Translations under genes and position numbers: made by a program
The notes under the pieces: generated by a model
Told to the model about the DNA's origin: nothing
The model's database searches: none
Seen by the model: only the letters and a program-made list of their open reading frames with translations
Source of the DNA: Chthoniobacter flavus
GTDB lineage: Bacteria; Verrucomicrobiota; Verrucomicrobiia; Chthoniobacterales; Chthoniobacteraceae
Length of the DNA stretch: 64,000 bases
Direction: 5' to 3'
Assembly (NCBI GenBank): GCA_945861435.1
Contig: CAMAUX010000024.1
Span: forward strand, 1-64,000
Part shown: positions 43,918 through 52,462 of the stretch, in pieces
How the letters are laid out: the number at the start of each line of letters is the position of its first letter
Numbering within the stretch: the stretch's first letter is position 1

Positions 43918-45537
43918 CTACTCCTTGTCTTTCACGACCACGTAGCGGGTCTGCCCTTTGGTGGAAACGCGGAGCAGCACTTGCTTCTGATTCTTGATCT
44001 TCTCGCTGAGTTCCTCCGCCTGCTTGGCTGAGGTGATGGATTGCTGCTCGATTTCCATGATGACGTCCCCGCGCTTCAGGCCTGCGGCGGCGCTCGGTGA
44101 GTCGGGGTCGACGGCCATGATGGCGACGCCGTTGAGTTTCTCGTCGATGCCTAGTTCCTTGCGCACCGCCGGAGTGAGGTCCTGCACGGAGACGCCGTCG
44201 AGGACGTCGGGTGCCTCCTCCTCCTGAGGTTCGCTAGTCGTGGGCGCACCGGCTTTGGCGGGCATTTCTGCGAGCTTCACGGGGACGACCTGTTGTTTGC
44301 CCTTGCGCAGCACCTTGACTTGGACCGTGGACCCGGGGGCGATGCCGCTGACCATGAGGCGCAGTTCGCGGGTACCCTCGATCTTGCGGCCGTTCACCTC
44401 GAGGATGATATCGCCGTTCTGGACGCCCGCCTTGCCGGCTGGGCCGTCGTTTTCGACGCGGTTGACCAGCGCCCCGGTTTGTTCAGGGAGGTTGAATTTT
44501 TGAGCGAGGTCTTCGGTGAGGTCTTGGATGCCCACGCCCAGATAGCCCCGGACCACGCGGCCGTTCTTGATGAGGCTCTCCATGGTGCTGCGGGCGAGGT
44601 TGGCAGGGACTGCGAATCCGATGCCAAGGTTTCCTCCCGTCCGGCTGAAGATGGCGGTGTTGATGCCGATGAGGCGGCCTTCAATGTCGACAAGCGCACC
44701 GCCGGAGTTGCCCGGATTGATGGAGGCGTCGGTTTGGATGAAGTTTTCGTAGTCGACGATTCCCATGCCGCCGCGTCCGGTGGCGCTGACGACGCCCATG
44801 GAGACGGACTGTGTGAGGTTGAAGGGGTTGCCGACGGCGACGACGATGTCGCCGACGCGGACTTTTTCGCTATCCGCGAAGACCATGGGGCGGAGGTTTT
44901 TGGCTTCGATCTTGAGCACGGCGATGTCGGTGCCAGGGTCCGCGGCGACTTTGGTTGCCTTGTATTTGTGGCCGGTGGCGCCGTTGCTGCCGATGGTGAC
45001 CTCGATTTCGTCAGCGCCTTCGATGACGTGGTTGTTGGTGAGCACGTGGCCTTCGGCGCTCACGATCACTCCGGAGCCGAGGCCCATGGACTGTTTGCGG
45101 GTCTCCTCTTTCTGCTGGCCGTTTTGTGGGTTGCGCTTGCGCCCCGGGGCCTTTGGGGTTTCCTCCTCGTCGCCCTCAGGCAGGCCGAAGAAGCGCCGCA
45201 TCGCGGGGTCGTTGAACATCGGGTGGTTGGGCATCGCAGACGCGCCCTTTTTCACTTTTTTGGATGTGGAGATGGTGACCACGCTTGGTGCCACCTTTTC
45301 CACCACAGGGGCGAAGCTGGTGATGAAGCCCGGCTTGGTCTGGACCGGCGCCGGGTCGATGGTGACTTTGGGCGGGGTGGTGGCGCCTTCCTGTGCCGGG
45401 GCTGCGGAGGCAGGAGAAGGGGATGAACCCTTCGACTCCTTGATGTCCTCTGCCCGCAGCAGGGCCGGGGAACAGAGGAGGGATGCGGCCGCGAGGAGGG
45501 GGAGGTGGATGTGGGGGAGGAGGACCGGGGTTTTCAT
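43918..45537 (-). CDS. DegP/HtrA-family periplasmic serine protease
   Basis: A 539-residue Do-type protease with signal peptide (PLLAAASLLCSPALLRAED). The catalytic triad is intact: H170 in VLTNNHVIEG, D204 in DPGTDIAVLKI and S278 in NPGNSGGALVD. Two PDZ domains follow (about residues 330-420, YLGVGIQDLTEDLAQ; and 440-539, GVSVQDLTPAVRKELGI). The protease region contains an acidic/basic insert (residues about 118-150) typical of loop LA. It degrades or refolds misfolded envelope proteins. It lies 148 bases downstream of the VWA operon on the same strand. Confidence 0.92.
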   Translation of the reverse strand: MKTPVLLPHIHLPLLAAASLLCSPALLRAEDIKESKGSSPSPASAAPAQEGATTPPKVTIDPAPVQTKPGFITSFAPVVEKVAPSVVTISTSKKVKKGASAMPNHPMFNDPAMRRFFGLPEGDEEETPKAPGRKRNPQNGQQKEETRKQSMGLGSGVIVSAEGHVLTNNHVIEGADEIEVTIGSNGATGHKYKATKVAADPGTDIAVLKIEAKNLRPMVFADSEKVRVGDIVVAVGNPFNLTQSVSMGVVSATGRGGMGIVDYENFIQTDASINPGNSGGALVDIEGRLIGINTAIFSRTGGNLGIGFAVPANLARSTMESLIKNGRVVRGYLGVGIQDLTEDLAQKFNLPEQTGALVNRVENDGPAGKAGVQNGDIILEVNGRKIEGTRELRLMVSGIAPGSTVQVKVLRKGKQQVVPVKLAEMPAKAGAPTTSEPQEEEAPDVLDGVSVQDLTPAVRKELGIDEKLNGVAIMAVDPDSPSAAAGLKRGDVIMEIEQQSITSAKQAEELSEKIKNQKQVLLRVSTKGQTRYVVVKDKE

Positions 45538-45685
45538 GGATTATTCGCCCTTGTGACAGGATGCGGGCGTGACTGTTCAAAATGGCATTGGGGTCCGTGC
45601 ACTGGCAATGCGCTTGTGGGAGGGATCTGGGGTGCGGGGTGCAGGGTGAAGCGTGGTCTCCTGGCGCTTCGGACGGTGGTGCCTA

Positions 45686-48307
45686 CTAACGCCAGGTCCT
45701 CCGCCGCAGCCACAGGTCGATGGGAAAGAGGCAGAGGGCGGCGATGAGGAGGCTCGCTGAGAGATCGCGAAGGTGGGGCAGTGCCTGACGTGGCGCTTCG
45801 AAGACTGCGGCGGGTGAGGGGTTGAATTTGCCGAGGCCCGCTTGTGCGATGTCGCGCAGGAGGGGTTCGTTCGGCTCCAGAGCGAGGAATTCCCTGGGAT
45901 AGGAGCGCGTGTGGCCGAAGTCATAGCCGCCGTCTGGGAGGTTTGTGGAAGTGAGATGAAAGAGGGTGGTCCCTTCCGGTTCGAGGGGGACTGTTGCGGT
46001 GTAGGCGCCCGGAGCATCCTGCTGAGCCTGAAGGGTGAGGCTTTGGCGTGTGGGGCTGAGTGCGGAAAGTGCGATGGGGAGTTGATTGCGGAAGGCTCCC
46101 TCCGGAGTGAGGGCATCGACCCGGATTCGGAGTTGATCGGCATCCTCGGTGGCGTCCACGGCGAAGGCGGCTTGATCGGTCTTGCGCATGACGCCTCGCA
46201 CCACCTGACTCCAGAACTGGGTGTAACCCGGCCAGTTCATCCATTCCGATGCCCAGCGTGCCTTGGCGTCGCTGGTGAATGCGGCTGCTTGTCCCAGTCC
46301 GTAGCGCCATACGGCGAGAAGGGGTTCGCCGCGTTCCGTGGCCAGAAGGATGTCGGCCGTGGGTTTGGGCTTGGTGGAATTGTAACCGAGCAGGAGCGGC
46401 GCCTGCGACCAGTCGATGCCGGAGAGCAGAGGGGTGCTCGCCGATGGGACTGCGAGGAAGGGTTCTTCGATGAGGCTGGATTGAGCCACCTTCATGGTTT
46501 CGGTGGTGAAGATCTGGGGGAGGCTGGTGGCGTCGCTGGTGAGGTAGAACCTTCCGTTGCCGCGATCGGCGAGTTCGCGCAGGAAAGGCGTGTCCTTGTC
46601 CGTTTCCGAGCCGAGAGCGACGACGGAGGTGGTGATGCGCGCGGCGTTCATGGCGGCGGCGAGGTCGACGGCCGTGCCTGCACCGCGGGCGCCATCGCCC
46701 ATCTCACCAGCGGCCTTTTCCTCGGCATCTGCGGCATCGGAGAAGAGGATGACGTGCTTGATGCGCGCGGGCACGTCGCGCAGAAGTTGAAAGGCTTCGG
46801 CGAGGGAAGTGTAGATGTAGATACCGCCGCCGCCCGCGGTGACCGAAAGGATCTTCTGTTCGACGGGGGCTTTGGAGGAGTGCTGCTGGAGCGGTGCAAC
46901 CGTGTGGCAGCGGATGTCGACGGCCAGCACGCCGAAGTAGTCGCGGGGTTGGAGGACGTTGAGTGCGAGTGCGGCGCCTTGGTTTGCGAGGGCCATCTTG
47001 GTCTGGCCCTGAACCATGGCGGACATGGAGCCGGAGCGGTCGAGTACGATGAGGAGTGCGACGCTGGGGAGGTCCTGCCGGTGGTCGTGCTCCATGCGCA
47101 CGGGGAGCATTTGCTCGACCGGGGTGCGGTAGTAGCCGCCGACTCCGTAGCTGCTCTCGCCGCCGAGCATGAGGAAGCCGCCGCCAAATTGCTGGACCCA
47201 GCGCCGGTAGAGTTCCATCTGGTCGCGGTTCAGTGCGAGTGCGGAGACGTCGCTGAGCATGAGGAGGTCGAAGGCTTGGAGTTCCTCGAGCGATTTGGGG
47301 GCGCCCATGGGGCCGCGGGTCTGGACGTCGATCTGTTCGCGGCGCAGGGCTTCGGCCAGCGGACGGATCCGTGCCTCTTCGCCATCGACGAGCAGCACCT
47401 GGGGTTTGCCCCGGAGGCTTGCGATGGCGCGTGCGCGGTTGTTTTCCGGCAGCGTGTCCTCTTCGCAAAGAACCTCCACCTCGTACTCGATGAAGCTGCC
47501 TTCGGGGCGGAGGTTGCGGAAAAGCACCTGCTGCGATCCGGGGGTGAGTTCAACGGTCCGCGTCTCGAGGAGGAATTGGTTTTGGTAAAGCTTCACCTTG
47601 GCGGGACCGGGATGGTTACTGCGCAGGGTGGCGGTGAGGTCGAAGGGTTCGCCGTTTTTGAGCCTGTGCGGGACGTCCGCCTTCTCGACGAGGACCTCGG
47701 GTTTGGAGGGGTTGCGCAGGGGGACGGTGAAGATCTCGGTGCCGGACGCGGCGAGGGTGGCGGCGGCCTCGGTGGCGCCGGGTGTGGTGGCATTGCCGTC
47801 AGTGAGCAGAACCAAGCGTCTGCTGTGCCCCTCTGGGAAGAGCGCGCCGCAGAAACGCAGGGCGCCGGCGATATCGGTTTGCGCGGGTTTTGCTGGCGGT
47901 TCCCATGGGGCGTCCAGTTTGGGCGACAGGGAGGGGGCGTCCCGCAGCGATGCGTCTCCGGCGAATCCGATGAGACCGATCTGGTCTGTTGCGCCGCGTG
48001 CGGCGGCGCTTTCGCCGATGAAGCGGCGGGCGTCTGCGAGTGCCTCGGGGGAGACGCTGGCGGATTGATCAAGGGCGTAGAGGACGGCGAGTCGTCGGGC
48101 AGGGAGGCGGACGTGGATTCCTGCGAGTGCGCATGCCAGCATCAGCAGGAAGAGGATGCGCGCGAGGAGGGTGATGCGGCGCTGCACCGGGGGGAAGCCG
48201 GCGAGCGAGCGGCGCACGGGCCACAGGGTGTAGGCGGCAGCGACGGCTCCCAGCAGCAACGCGGCCGGGTGATCGATCTCAACGGGGATGAAGTCCGGGA
48301 GCTTCAT
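45686..48307 (-). CDS. Membrane VWA protein with glutamine amidotransferase-like domain
   Basis: An 873-residue protein. Two N-terminal membrane helices (about 15-35 and 50-68), a VWA domain (first MIDAS LDQSASVS, then VLLTDGNATTPGA), a GATase1-like domain (about 310-400; VLLVDGEEARIRPLAEALRR, DLLMLSDVSAL, GGGFLMLGGESSYGVGGYY), a second VWA domain with MIDAS VLDRSGSMS, and a further beta-rich part and a C-terminal membrane helix. Overlaps the next upstream gene by four bases (ATGA). This is the 'BatB-like/aerotolerance-type' gene seen with DUF58 operons; probable envelope function, not catalytically known. Confidence 0.85.
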   Translation of the reverse strand: MKLPDFIPVEIDHPAALLLGAVAAAYTLWPVRRSLAGFPPVQRRITLLARILFLLMLACALAGIHVRLPARRLAVLYALDQSASVSPEALADARRFIGESAAARGATDQIGLIGFAGDASLRDAPSLSPKLDAPWEPPAKPAQTDIAGALRFCGALFPEGHSRRLVLLTDGNATTPGATEAAATLAASGTEIFTVPLRNPSKPEVLVEKADVPHRLKNGEPFDLTATLRSNHPGPAKVKLYQNQFLLETRTVELTPGSQQVLFRNLRPEGSFIEYEVEVLCEEDTLPENNRARAIASLRGKPQVLLVDGEEARIRPLAEALRREQIDVQTRGPMGAPKSLEELQAFDLLMLSDVSALALNRDQMELYRRWVQQFGGGFLMLGGESSYGVGGYYRTPVEQMLPVRMEHDHRQDLPSVALLIVLDRSGSMSAMVQGQTKMALANQGAALALNVLQPRDYFGVLAVDIRCHTVAPLQQHSSKAPVEQKILSVTAGGGGIYIYTSLAEAFQLLRDVPARIKHVILFSDAADAEEKAAGEMGDGARGAGTAVDLAAAMNAARITTSVVALGSETDKDTPFLRELADRGNGRFYLTSDATSLPQIFTTETMKVAQSSLIEEPFLAVPSASTPLLSGIDWSQAPLLLGYNSTKPKPTADILLATERGEPLLAVWRYGLGQAAAFTSDAKARWASEWMNWPGYTQFWSQVVRGVMRKTDQAAFAVDATEDADQLRIRVDALTPEGAFRNQLPIALSALSPTRQSLTLQAQQDAPGAYTATVPLEPEGTTLFHLTSTNLPDGGYDFGHTRSYPREFLALEPNEPLLRDIAQAGLGKFNPSPAAVFEAPRQALPHLRDLSASLLIAALCLFPIDLWLRRRTWR

Positions 48308-50202
48308 TCAGTGCGTCTGCGGTGGAAGAGCGCCCATTCGAGTGCGCTCAGGAGGAGGGCGGCGAGTGCGAGCAGTCGCCATGGGGTCATCCATGGGGAG
48401 GCAGCGACGCTTTGGGTGAAGTTCCATGGAGCGGTGGATGCCGCCGGGATGTGAGAGAAGTCGGATTCAGCGGGATCGAACGTGTTGACCGCGAGCCATG
48501 AGGAGCCCGCTGGATCGTCGATGCGGTAGTAGCCGTTGTGCAAGGGACGCAGCAGCGCGTGCACGCGTTCGTCCTGCGCCGGAGCGGATGCGGATGGGGG
48601 TGCGGTGAGTGCTGGGGGCGTGGTTTGCGGACGAAGCGATGCCGTTTGTTGTGGAGCGAGCGAGAGTGGTTCCCCGGCACGGATTTGGAGCGGGCGTTCT
48701 TCCGGGGATCCCGCGAGCCATTGGAGGGTGTTGCTGATGAGAAGGGGGAAGGCGATGCGCAGGGGCAGGTCGCTTTGGGTGAGTTCGAAGCCGAGCACGG
48801 CGATGCGGCGGGTTGGGCCGTCGCGGAGTTGCTCGCCTGTGAGCAGGACTGTCTGGTCCAGAGCGCGTAGTGGTTGGGCGAAGCGCCAGCCGGGCGCGGC
48901 GTCGGGTGGGGCGATGTGGCTGGCCTTGCGCACGTTGACGTTCTGGAGGTTGACGAGGCGGGTGACGGGGTGGGTGGAGTCGGCTTCGAGGGTGATAGGC
49001 GCGGGGATTTCGGCGCCGAGCGGGCCCCATGGAGATTGGTTGAGGAAGAGGAGATTGCCGGCGGTGCGTTCGAGGTCGAAACCGGTGGGCAGGGTGGCGT
49101 CAAAGAGGACGACGTCGAATTGGGCGCTCATGGGGGCGTCGAAGTCCTCGGGCGAGAGCAGTTCGAAGCGGAGTTTGCGATCGGCCTCCAAGAGTTTTTC
49201 AAGGAACCAGTTGCCTTTGCTGACCAGAAGAACCCTGCGGGTCTTTGGGGCGGGGAGCAGGGTGTAGGCGGTGTTGTCGAGGGGGAGGGCGTCGGCGCGG
49301 TCGATGTGGGCGCGCAACCAACCGCGCACGCCTGGTTGGGAATCGGGTGGCGGGGTGAGGGAGGGGAAGGATTGGGTGAAGCTCGCACCGGGGGCGAGTT
49401 GGAAGGGGCGCACATCGAGGAGTCGGCCGTCGAGGGAGAGTTCGATGCTGCCTTCGGCGGCGGTGGATCCGAAGTTGCGCGCCTCGAGGAAGACCTCGCT
49501 GGTGTCGGGGCTGTTGAGTTGTGCGCGGCTTGCGAATCGTGTGATGGCGACGTTGTCGAGCGGGCTGCCTAGGGCGATGAACTCGATGCCGGAGTTGGCG
49601 CTTGTTGCCTCCGGGGCGGTGTCGGTGAAGACGAGGATGCGTGCGGCGGGTTGGTGCGCGGCTGCGAGTTCGCGGGCAAGGCGGATGGTGGGTTCGAGCG
49701 AGCCGCCGCAATCCTCGGGCGTCATTTTTTCTAGAACCTCTGCAAGGGCTTTTGGGTGGGCGTTGAATGCGCAGGCCACCGTGGGTTGGGCGCCGGCGCT
49801 CAGGATGGCGACCGGGCGCGATGCGCTGGCTTCGGCGGTGGCGGCCGAGGCGCGTTCCACTGCGGTGGCGAAGCGGGTGCGGCCCGTGGGTTCGACAGCC
49901 TGCATCCGGGCTCTGGCGTCCAGAACGAGGACGGTGGCCTGAGTGCGGAGGGTGTTGTGGTCGAGCACCGGCCTTGCGAGTGCGCCCACGAGCAGCAGGA
50001 AGATGAGGATCTGGAGAAGGAGAGAGAGCAGATGGCGCAGGCGTTGGAAGAGGGCCCGGCGTCGGTTTTCACCGAGCACTTGCTGCCAGAGGAGGAGGGA
50101 GGAGACGGGCTGCGGTTGGCGGCGGACTTTGAGCAGGTAGAGGAGGACGAGCACCGGGATGCCCGCGAGGAACCATGCGGCCCATGGCGCGTGGAAGTTC
50201 AT
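48304..50202 (-). CDS. BatA/VWA-like membrane protein with degenerate MIDAS
   Basis: A 632-residue protein. N-terminal BatA-type membrane segments (AAWFLAGIPVLVLLYLLKVRR and LRHLLSLLLQILIFLLLVGALARPVL), then a VWA-like domain in which the metal motif DxSxS reads DARAR (VLVLDARARM), so the metal site is probably lost. The rest is beta-rich, with a final membrane helix (LLALAALLLSALEWALF). It overlaps its neighbours on both sides by four bases, so all three genes of the cluster are coupled. Confidence 0.82.
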   Translation of the reverse strand: MNFHAPWAAWFLAGIPVLVLLYLLKVRRQPQPVSSLLLWQQVLGENRRRALFQRLRHLLSLLLQILIFLLLVGALARPVLDHNTLRTQATVLVLDARARMQAVEPTGRTRFATAVERASAATAEASASRPVAILSAGAQPTVACAFNAHPKALAEVLEKMTPEDCGGSLEPTIRLARELAAAHQPAARILVFTDTAPEATSANSGIEFIALGSPLDNVAITRFASRAQLNSPDTSEVFLEARNFGSTAAEGSIELSLDGRLLDVRPFQLAPGASFTQSFPSLTPPPDSQPGVRGWLRAHIDRADALPLDNTAYTLLPAPKTRRVLLVSKGNWFLEKLLEADRKLRFELLSPEDFDAPMSAQFDVVLFDATLPTGFDLERTAGNLLFLNQSPWGPLGAEIPAPITLEADSTHPVTRLVNLQNVNVRKASHIAPPDAAPGWRFAQPLRALDQTVLLTGEQLRDGPTRRIAVLGFELTQSDLPLRIAFPLLISNTLQWLAGSPEERPLQIRAGEPLSLAPQQTASLRPQTTPPALTAPPSASAPAQDERVHALLRPLHNGYYRIDDPAGSSWLAVNTFDPAESDFSHIPAASTAPWNFTQSVAASPWMTPWRLLALAALLLSALEWALFHRRRTE

Positions 50203-51140
50203 CGCAGCAGCCTCCCTTCCCGGAGGACGCGCAGCACCAGATCCTCAAAGGGAACGGCCGTGCTCGCGCTGACGTGCCCCACGGCATTGCGCCTGCAGAA
50301 GTCGGTGGATTCTTTGAGAAATGCAGTCACGCGTTCGCGGTAGCTTGCGAGCAGCGTCTCATCGAGGGTGACCGGAAGGGGGGCGCCGGTCTCCGCGTCG
50401 AGGAACTCGATGTCGCCGCGCCATGCAGGGTCGAGTTCTTCGGGAGCGAGGATTTGGACGACTTGGACTTCGAACTGGCAGTGCTGGAGGTGCGTGAGGG
50501 CTGGGGCGCAGCCTGCGGGGTCGAGGAGGTCGCTCAGCAGAATCACCATGCCGCGGCGCGTGGTGCGCTGGGTGAATTCGCGTGCGCTGTCCAGCAGGCA
50601 TGTGGGGCCGGGGAGGGGGGGCGCGGTTTGCAGGAAATCGAGGACCTTGTGGAACTGGCTTCTACCGCGCGTCATGGCGAGTTGCGGTCCGAGCTGGCTG
50701 CCGAACCACTGGATGCCGACGCGGTCGAGATTTGCCAGAGCCACGTAGGCGAGTGAAGCGGCGGTGCGGCGCACTTGGTCGAACTTGGATCGCGGAGCGT
50801 GTGCGTCCTTTGGAGAGGTGACGCCTGGCACCCAGCGCATGGACTCGCTGGCATCTACGAGGAGGTACACGGGGAGGTCCTGTTCCTGTTCGAAGAGTTT
50901 GACGGAGAGTTTCTCCAACCTGCCGTAGATGTTCCAGTCGACGCCCCGCAGGTCATCGCCGGGGGCGTAGTTGCGGTAATCAGCAAACTCGAGGCTGGAG
51001 CCGATTTGGCGCGAGGGTCTTTCCGCTCGGTGCTGGCTGCGCAGGAGCTTTTTGGAAAGCAGATGGAGCTGTTCCAGCTTTGAGAGGAAAGCGGTGTCGA
51101 ACAAAAGCGGCGCCGTCGGGGAGTCCAAGCACATGACCAT
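50199..51140 (-). CDS. DUF58 domain protein
   Basis: A 313-residue DUF58 protein. The core pattern is YAPGDDLRGVDWNIYGRLEKLSVKLFEQEQ, followed by a VWA-like strand PVYLLVDASESM with DxSxS kept (DASES). DUF58 proteins normally follow a MoxR AAA+ ATPase gene, and the pair with BatA/VWA proteins acts on envelope or extracellular enzymes. Here the upstream neighbour is non-coding DNA; no MoxR gene is seen. The start ATG 51140 (MVMCLDSP) is chosen from the frame. Confidence 0.88.
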   Translation of the reverse strand: MVMCLDSPTAPLLFDTAFLSKLEQLHLLSKKLLRSQHRAERPSRQIGSSLEFADYRNYAPGDDLRGVDWNIYGRLEKLSVKLFEQEQDLPVYLLVDASESMRWVPGVTSPKDAHAPRSKFDQVRRTAASLAYVALANLDRVGIQWFGSQLGPQLAMTRGRSQFHKVLDFLQTAPPLPGPTCLLDSAREFTQRTTRRGMVILLSDLLDPAGCAPALTHLQHCQFEVQVVQILAPEELDPAWRGDIEFLDAETGAPLPVTLDETLLASYRERVTAFLKESTDFCRRNAVGHVSASTAVPFEDLVLRVLREGRLLR

Positions 51141-51742
51141 GGCGCATGCGCATGGGGGGAATCAACGTCGCGCTGTGCTTTTCCGGCCCTCAGGCGGGCG
51201 GTTCCCTGAGAGGTGGCCTATCCCAACTCGTTTATGGGCCAAGCCGTGCTTTTGTGGAGGAGCTCTCCGCGCGGATGGAAACGGAGGGAGGGGTGGCCCG
51301 GCGGAGGATCGTTGAGGCGCTCGAGGGCGCGGCGCAGCGTGATCGGGCGAGTTGGTGCGGCGGTGGAGTTCCAAGGTGCAGGCGGAGGCAAACCTCTACC
51401 ACCTGCCCTCAAGCTCACAACCCAAGGCCAGCGGGCGTCTTGGGTTATTAGGCGAAAGGTCGGAGGAGAGATTTTGGAGATGGGAATCGTCGAGGTCGTT
51501 TTCGACAAAGAGCGGCAGGTAATCCGAGTGGCCGCAGGAATCCAGAATGGCGCAGAGTTTTTCGTGGCTCATGGGGTGGCGGAGAGAGGGGCGGCTGGGG
51601 GTGGTGGAGTCGCGGGTTGTGGCATTAGGCACCCACGCATTAGTTACAATAAGACACAGGGTGCTGCCAACGGATTGCTGGAGTTCCTCGGGACGAGAGC
51701 CGGTATGGACAGGCAACGTTTGCTCGTATCATCGGGCTTCTC

Positions 51743-51852
51743 GCCCCCCATCCGGGGGGCATCGGATTGCGGGACATGATCCGGTGGTTCCCTTCGTCCG
51801 CGTTGCGGACTGCGTCCACCACCGGCTATGCGCTTCCGTGCCTCCGGCACGG
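51743..51852. repeat. REP-like double hairpin element
   Basis: Two perfect 7-bp stems 75 bases apart: GCCCCCC/GGGGGGC with loop ATCC (51743-51760) and CCGTGCC/GGCACGG with loop TCC (51836-51852). Between them is TCCGTTGCG... type sequence containing GCGGACTGCGTCCACCACC. Palindromes with short loops beside such text are known from repeated extragenic elements of this phylum; only one copy is in the window, so repetition elsewhere is inferred. Confidence 0.4.
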
Positions 51853-51870
51853 CGGTGTTGGATGCGGCTG

Positions 51871-51965
51871 GATGGGGTTGAGCGGGGTTGAGCGGGGTTG
51901 AGCGGGGTTGTGCGGGGTTGGGTGGGGCGGGTGGGGCGGGTGGGGCGGGTGGGGCGGGTGGGGCG
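51871..51965. repeat. G-rich tandem arrays, 10-bp and 9-bp units
   Basis: A 10-bp array (agcggggttg and variants, five units, 51871-51920) runs straight into a 9-bp array (ggtggggcg, five perfect copies, 51921-51965). Third G-rich short tandem array of the window. Confidence 0.92.
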
Positions 51966-52169
51966 GGCGCGGAGTGAACGTGCCTCTGTACGTTTGAGAA
52001 CCGGCGGGCGGGGGCGGGGAGGCGGGCGGGGGGGCTCCGGTAGGGGCCCATCGATGGACATGGAATGCCTTGGTTGGATTGGCAGGGATGGCTAGTGACT
52101 CTGCGTGCTTGATAGGGGCCGGCGGGGTTTTGGTGTCATTAGTTTCAGAGGGGTGGAGGTGTTAGCTGC

Positions 52170-52200
52170 CGCCCATTTCAGACACGATTTCGCCCATTTC
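52170..52200. promoter_or_regulatory. Direct repeat CGCCCATTTC, 21-base period
   Basis: CGCCCATTTC occurs at 52170-52179 and 52191-52200, exactly 21 bases apart, i.e. two helical turns. It lies 263 bases upstream of the TolC-like gene start. The spacing suits a dimeric or tandem-binding regulator. No promoter boxes were matched around it. Confidence 0.35.
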
Positions 52201-52462
52201 GTAGATAATCAGTGGCGGGATCATTGGATGTTTGGCATCGGAGGTTAGTGCGGATTCGGTGTGCTCACGGCCCCTTGGAGGGGCGTGGGTGCAGACAGGA
52301 CTCGATCTTAACAACCATGTACCACCCTCGATCATCCGTCCCTGTAAACCAGTGTTCGGTGAGGCTTGCTGTCAGGCAGATGAAAGGGAGGGGGCAACCG
52401 CGCTAGAGTCGGCGGGTTGGGGGATGGGCGTTGCCAGTGGTTTCCACTTTTCAAGATTGATT

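Larger units (their letters stand above)
51141..52462. other. 1.3-kb non-coding, repeat-rich region
   Basis: No supported gene in 1,322 bases. It contains a probable REP-like pair of hairpins (51743-51852), two G-rich tandem arrays (51871-51965), and a 21-base-spaced direct repeat upstream of the TolC gene (52170-52200). Short open frames cross it on both strands but show only the composition of the repeats. The region separates the DUF58 cluster from the secretion genes and, given its repeats, may be a site of past rearrangement. Confidence 0.6.

Noticed and set aside
45842-48454. 870-residue plus-strand open frame
   Set aside because: Antisense to the VWA protein gene; its translation is Gly/Glu/Asp-rich and matches no protein pattern, while the minus strand encodes intact VWA motifs.
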